This document shows positions 60,683 through 64,000 of a stretch of DNA of 64,000 nt, piece after piece; positions within the stretch are counted from its first letter, which is position 1, and each line of letters starts with the position of its first letter. The stretch spans positions 2,976,001 to 3,040,000 of the forward strand of contig CAVZWW010000003.1 in the NCBI GenBank assembly GCA_963779225.1, given 5' to 3'. The notes under the pieces are model-generated. The model worked only from the letters and a program-made list of their open reading frames with translations. It was not told where the DNA came from and made no database searches. The translations under genes and the position numbers were made by a program. The DNA comes from CAVPCZ01 sp963779225. Its GTDB lineage: Bacteria; Bacteroidota; Ignavibacteria; UBA10030; UBA6906.

Positions 60683-61966
60683 ATGCAACGTGTCAGTCGC
60701 TCGTCTTCCTCGACCCACCGCCAGGTTGAAAACGCCCTGTATCGCAAGACCACGCTGGATAACGGCATCCGGGTGGTAAGCGAAAACATCGCCCATGTCC
60801 GTTCGGTTTCCCTGGGCGTTTGGGCTAATGTCGGATCCAGGGACGAAGGTCCCGCGCAAAACGGCATCAGCCACTTCCTCGAGCACATGGTGTTCAAGGG
60901 GACCCGGAACCGCAATGTCCGGGAAATCGCCCAGAGCCTTGAGTCGCTCGGGGGATACCTCAATGCCTTCACCACGAAAGAGCAGACCTGCTTCTATGCG
61001 CGGGTGCTGGATACCTATGTCGGCGAGGCGATGGATGTACTCTCAGATCTCGTCCTCAACGCCACATTCGGGCGGCAGGAAATGGAGAAGGAGAAGCAGG
61101 TGGTCATCGAGGAATTGAAGAACGCCGAGGACGATCCCGAAGATATCATACACGACTACTTTGAACGGTCTCTTTTCCCGGAGCATTCCCTCGGACTCCC
61201 GATCATCGGCACGGAAGAAAATGTGAGGCAATTTCGCCGTGAGGATCTCCGGGCACATATCACGGAGCACTTTCTTCCCGGGCGGATCGTTGTGGCCGCA
61301 GCGGGGAATGTGAACCACGACCAGCTTGTCCGGCTCGTGAAGAAGTATTTCGGCCGTCTGAAGATCGACCCGGCCACCGGCTACCGTCCTCCGGGTCCGC
61401 AAAAACTTGATGGCGCGTCGAAGACCGAATATACCCGGCCGATCAATCAGGCCCACATTTGCATGGGCACGGTGGGGTACAGCATCAAACATCGCGACCG
61501 GTACCCCCTGATGGTCGCAAATGCCTTGCTTGGCGAAGGGATGAGTTCTCGATTGTACCAGACGATTCGCGAAAAGCACGGGATGGCCTACACCGTGTAC
61601 TCCTTCGTCAATCTCCTGAGCGACACCGGTGTGTTCGGCACCTACCTGGGCACGGACCGGAGAAACATTCAATCGGCCATGGACCTTGTCTTCCACGAGC
61701 TCGACAAGCTCAAGACCCGGCCGGTACCGGCCACCGAATTGAAGCGTACAAAAGCACAGATCAAAGGCACCATGATGCTCGGCCTGGAAAATATGTCCGG
61801 CCGGATGATCCGTCTCGGCAGCGCCGAGCTTTCCGTGGAAACCTATGTGTCGCTTGATACCATACTCAGGAGGGTTGACGCTGTAACGCCCGAGTATATC
61901 ATGACCGTGGCCAGGGACCTCTTTAACGAAGATCATTTCACCTCGGTGGTAATCCGTCCGGCCTGA
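60683..61966 (+). CDS. M16-family zinc peptidase
   Basis: A 427-residue insulinase-like peptidase of the single-domain-pair bacterial type (processing-peptidase/PqqL group). The inverted zinc motif HFLEH is at residues 64-68, with the further glutamate in VVIEELKNAEDDPED (about 143-144); the second half has the GEGMSSRLYQTIREKHGMAY-type helix seen in active forms. About 25 residues rich in Ser and Arg precede the domain, and no signal peptide is clear. The ATG lies 5 bp after a -10 box, so translation probably starts at the mRNA 5' end. The next gene starts 5 bp after the stop. Confidence 0.9.
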   Translation: MQRVSRSSSSTHRQVENALYRKTTLDNGIRVVSENIAHVRSVSLGVWANVGSRDEGPAQNGISHFLEHMVFKGTRNRNVREIAQSLESLGGYLNAFTTKEQTCFYARVLDTYVGEAMDVLSDLVLNATFGRQEMEKEKQVVIEELKNAEDDPEDIIHDYFERSLFPEHSLGLPIIGTEENVRQFRREDLRAHITEHFLPGRIVVAAAGNVNHDQLVRLVKKYFGRLKIDPATGYRPPGPQKLDGASKTEYTRPINQAHICMGTVGYSIKHRDRYPLMVANALLGEGMSSRLYQTIREKHGMAYTVYSFVNLLSDTGVFGTYLGTDRRNIQSAMDLVFHELDKLKTRPVPATELKRTKAQIKGTMMLGLENMSGRMIRLGSAELSVETYVSLDTILRRVDAVTPEYIMTVARDLFNEDHFTSVVIRPA

Positions 61967-61971
61967 CCCCT

Positions 61972-63402
61972 ATGATAACCCTTGAAGATCTGAATCCAAA
62001 GCTGCTGCAGGCCCAGTATGCCGTGCGTGGGCCGATCGTGCAGAAGGCGCAGGAGATGGAGGCCGAGGGGAAGAAGATCATCTACTGCAATATCGGCAAC
62101 CCGCAGGCGTTGAAACAGCGTCCCCTGACATTCCTCCGCCAGGCGCTGAGTCTCCTGGAAAATCCCGGGCTCCTGGAGTCTCCCCCGGTGCTGGAGCGCT
62201 ATCCGCGGGATATCGTCGCACGCGTGCGCAAGGCTCTTGAACGGCACCCCCACGGAACGGGCGCGTACTCACAGAGTCCGGGCATCCCATTCATCCGGCA
62301 GGCGGTGGCCGACTTCATCACCAGGCGTGACGGGATCCCCGCGGACAGGGATCACATCATACTCACCGACGGTGCCAGCAAGGGAGCCCAGGCGGTTCTC
62401 ATGGCGCTCCTCCGCACTTCTCGCGACGGCGTCCTGATACCCATCCCGCAGTATCCCCTGTACAGTGCGACGCTTGCCCTGTACGGCGGCAGGCAAATCG
62501 GCTATTATCTCGATGAAGAAAACGGCTGGCAGCTGGACAGACCGGTTCTCGCTGCAAGTGTGGAAAAGGCGGAACGTGCCGGCACGAAGCCGGTGGCGAT
62601 AGTGGTCATCAATCCGGGCAATCCCACCGGTTCTGTGCTCTCGCGCGATAATATCGAAATGATTATCCGTTTTGCGCGGGAACACCGTCTGGCCATCGTT
62701 GCGGATGAAGTGTACCAGGAGAATGTCTACGACCGCTCGGTCGCTTTCCATTCGTTTGCCCGGGTGATGGAAGAGATGGGGGAGCGGGACACGACGCTGT
62801 TCAGCCTCCATTCGGTTTCCAAGGGATTCCTGGGCGAATGCGGGCACCGGGGCGGGTATCTGGAAATCCGGAATGTCCCGGAAGAAGTGAACGCACAGTT
62901 CATCAAACTGCAGTCCATCAGCCTGTGTGCGAATGTCAGCGGACAGTTTGCGACCTACTTCATGGTCGCTCCTCCCGAACCCGGAGACGAGAGTTTTGCT
63001 GTCTACGCCCGCGAGCGGGAGGCCATCCTCGCGGCATTGAAACGGAAGGCGCAGATTCTGGGTGAAGGCGTGAACGGTATTCCGGGCATGTCCCTGGATG
63101 TGCCTCAGGGAGCCATGTACGCGTTTGTACGGTTCGAGCTTCCCCCGGACCAGGGCGTGGATGCTGCCACCCTCCCGCCGGAGGACCGGAAGGTGTATGA
63201 AGCCCGCCGGGATGAGGCGTATTGCATGGCGTTGCTCGAAAAGACGGGCATTTGCGTCGTCCCCGGCTCCGGATTCGGCCAGCGTGCGGGAACCCTGCAT
63301 TTCCGGACAACATTTCTTCCCCCGCAGGAAGAGATAGAGGATTTTGTGAAGAAACTGGCGGTGTTTCACGAACAGTACACTCGAACACTTCAAGAAGCGT
63401 GA
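61972..63402 (+). CDS. Alanine aminotransferase-like class I PLP enzyme
   Basis: A 476-residue fold-type I aminotransferase. The order LNPKLLQAQYAVRGPIVQKA, GKKIIYCNIGNPQAL, GAYSQSPGIPFIRQAVADFI, VVINPGNPTGSVLS, VADEVYQENVY and HSVSKGFLGECGHRGGY matches the eukaryote-like alanine transaminases; the PLP lysine is Lys284. It would interconvert alanine and pyruvate with glutamate and 2-oxoglutarate. It starts 5 bp after the peptidase stop and precedes nuoG by 1 bp. Confidence 0.85.
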   Translation: MITLEDLNPKLLQAQYAVRGPIVQKAQEMEAEGKKIIYCNIGNPQALKQRPLTFLRQALSLLENPGLLESPPVLERYPRDIVARVRKALERHPHGTGAYSQSPGIPFIRQAVADFITRRDGIPADRDHIILTDGASKGAQAVLMALLRTSRDGVLIPIPQYPLYSATLALYGGRQIGYYLDEENGWQLDRPVLAASVEKAERAGTKPVAIVVINPGNPTGSVLSRDNIEMIIRFAREHRLAIVADEVYQENVYDRSVAFHSFARVMEEMGERDTTLFSLHSVSKGFLGECGHRGGYLEIRNVPEEVNAQFIKLQSISLCANVSGQFATYFMVAPPEPGDESFAVYAREREAILAALKRKAQILGEGVNGIPGMSLDVPQGAMYAFVRFELPPDQGVDAATLPPEDRKVYEARRDEAYCMALLEKTGICVVPGSGFGQRAGTLHFRTTFLPPQEEIEDFVKKLAVFHEQYTRTLQEA

Positions 63403-63403
63403 C

Positions 63404-64000
63404 ATGGCCAAAATCACCATTGACGGACAGGCATTCGAGGTTGCGGATGGCCGCACGATCATCGAAGCGGCACGCGACAACGGGATTGAAATACCGCATT
63501 TCTGCTGGCACCCGAAACTGTCCGTCTCGGGAAACTGCCGCATGTGCCTTGTCGAGGTGGAGAAGATCCCCAAACTCGTGATAGCCTGTGCCACCAAGGT
63601 GATGGATGGCATGGTCGTGAGCACGAAAACGCCGCGGGTGTTGCATGCGCGTGAGGCGGTGATGGAGTTTCTCCTGATCAACCATCCGCTGGACTGCCCC
63701 ATATGCGATGAGGCCGGGGAATGCAAGCTGCAGGATTACGCATACGCGTACAGCACGGGACACAGCCGGTTTGACGAAGACAAGGTGCACAAACCGAAGC
63801 ACGTCCCCCTCGGCCCGAATGTCATGCTGGATGCCGAACGATGCATCATGTGTTCGCGCTGCGTCCGATTCTGCGACGAAGTGGCACATGCTCCCCAGCT
63901 CACATTCATCCAGCGCGGGGACCGGGTGGAATTGACGACATTCCCGGGCGAGCAGCTGGACAATCCCTACGCGATGAACACCATCGACATCTGCCCGGTC
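63404..64000 (+). CDS. nuoG: NADH-quinone oxidoreductase subunit G (5' part)
   Basis: The first 199 residues of a NuoG-type protein; the gene runs off the window. The plant-type [2Fe-2S] ligands are in HFCWHPKLSVSGNCRMCLVE and the later IACATKV; a NuoG-type histidine/cysteine [4Fe-4S] site in HPLDCPICDEAGECKLQDY, and another cluster in CIMCSRCVRFCDEV. These carry electrons from NuoF to the membrane arm. A related NADP-reducing hydrogenase subunit has the same N-terminal layout; complex I is preferred because nuoJKLMN are in this window. Confidence 0.82.
   Translation, partial: MAKITIDGQAFEVADGRTIIEAARDNGIEIPHFCWHPKLSVSGNCRMCLVEVEKIPKLVIACATKVMDGMVVSTKTPRVLHAREAVMEFLLINHPLDCPICDEAGECKLQDYAYAYSTGHSRFDEDKVHKPKHVPLGPNVMLDAERCIMCSRCVRFCDEVAHAPQLTFIQRGDRVELTTFPGEQLDNPYAMNTIDICPV

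Overview
The window is GC-rich, gene-dense bacterial chromosome from a member of the Bacteroidota/Chlorobi/Ignavibacteria superphylum. The best taxonomic marker is the type IX secretion (T9SS) C-terminal sorting domain on a 2,600-residue protein at 11.3-19.2 kb, with the YQNFPNPxNPxT and KMLLLK signatures usual in Ignavibacteria/Kapabacteria-type genomes. Supporting markers are a BtuB-BtuG-like cobalamin uptake pair, RNase Y, NAD synthesis by the aspartate route and a large set of outer-membrane barrels and lipoproteins. No rRNA, CRISPR array, transposase or phage gene was seen. Species cannot be named from the sequence alone.

Layout. 0-6.8 kb: end of accA, a hotdog thioesterase, a Trm112-like protein, nadC, a Wzx/MATE-type flippase, a DUF1385 membrane protein and prfA, then tadA and a nitroreductase on the minus strand. 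7-11.2 kb: rmuC, a lipoprotein resembling a five-bladed glycosidase, a small YjfB-like protein and an HGSNAT-like membrane acetyltransferase. 11.3-19.2 kb: a giant surface protein with about 26 Fn3-like repeats and a T9SS tail. 19.4-24.9 kb: a cobalamin-riboswitch operon (BtuB-like receptor, beta-propeller lipoprotein, secreted metallophosphoesterase). 25-31.4 kb: gltX, folB, folK, a deoxynucleoside kinase, a small membrane protein, nadA and asnS. 31.4-34.1 kb: a two-gene NatAB-like ABC exporter and a barrel protein. 34.2-41.6 kb: the complex I membrane arm nuoJKLM, an NhaD/CitM-type antiporter, and nuoN. 41.6-47 kb: nnr, vanZ-like, tgt, yajC, ribBA and greA. 47-47.8 kb: tRNA-Gly, -Cys, -Leu and -Val. 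47.9-57.8 kb: the translation cluster thrS-infC-rpmI-rplT-pheS-pheT, then a coiled-coil gene, zapA, a structured non-coding segment, rny and coaE. 58-64 kb: a barrel protein, nadB, an M16 peptidase, an alanine aminotransferase-like gene and the start of nuoG.

How the genes fit together. Three de novo NAD genes (nadA, nadB, nadC), the NAD(P)HX repair enzyme and complex I subunits are scattered through the window rather than clustered. A recurring promoter form, TTGAC(A/T/C)-17 bp-TATATT or a close variant, is visible upstream of many units and helps set starts; one M16 peptidase transcript looks leaderless.

Quality warning. Many genes that should be essential (nadC, nadA, asnS, thrS, infC, nuoJ-M) are broken by single-base frame changes, most of them +1, often in short homopolymers. 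Because translation genes are hit as well, these are most simply indel errors in a draft or long-read assembly and not gene decay. Such genes are listed over their full span as CDS, with the frame changes noted.
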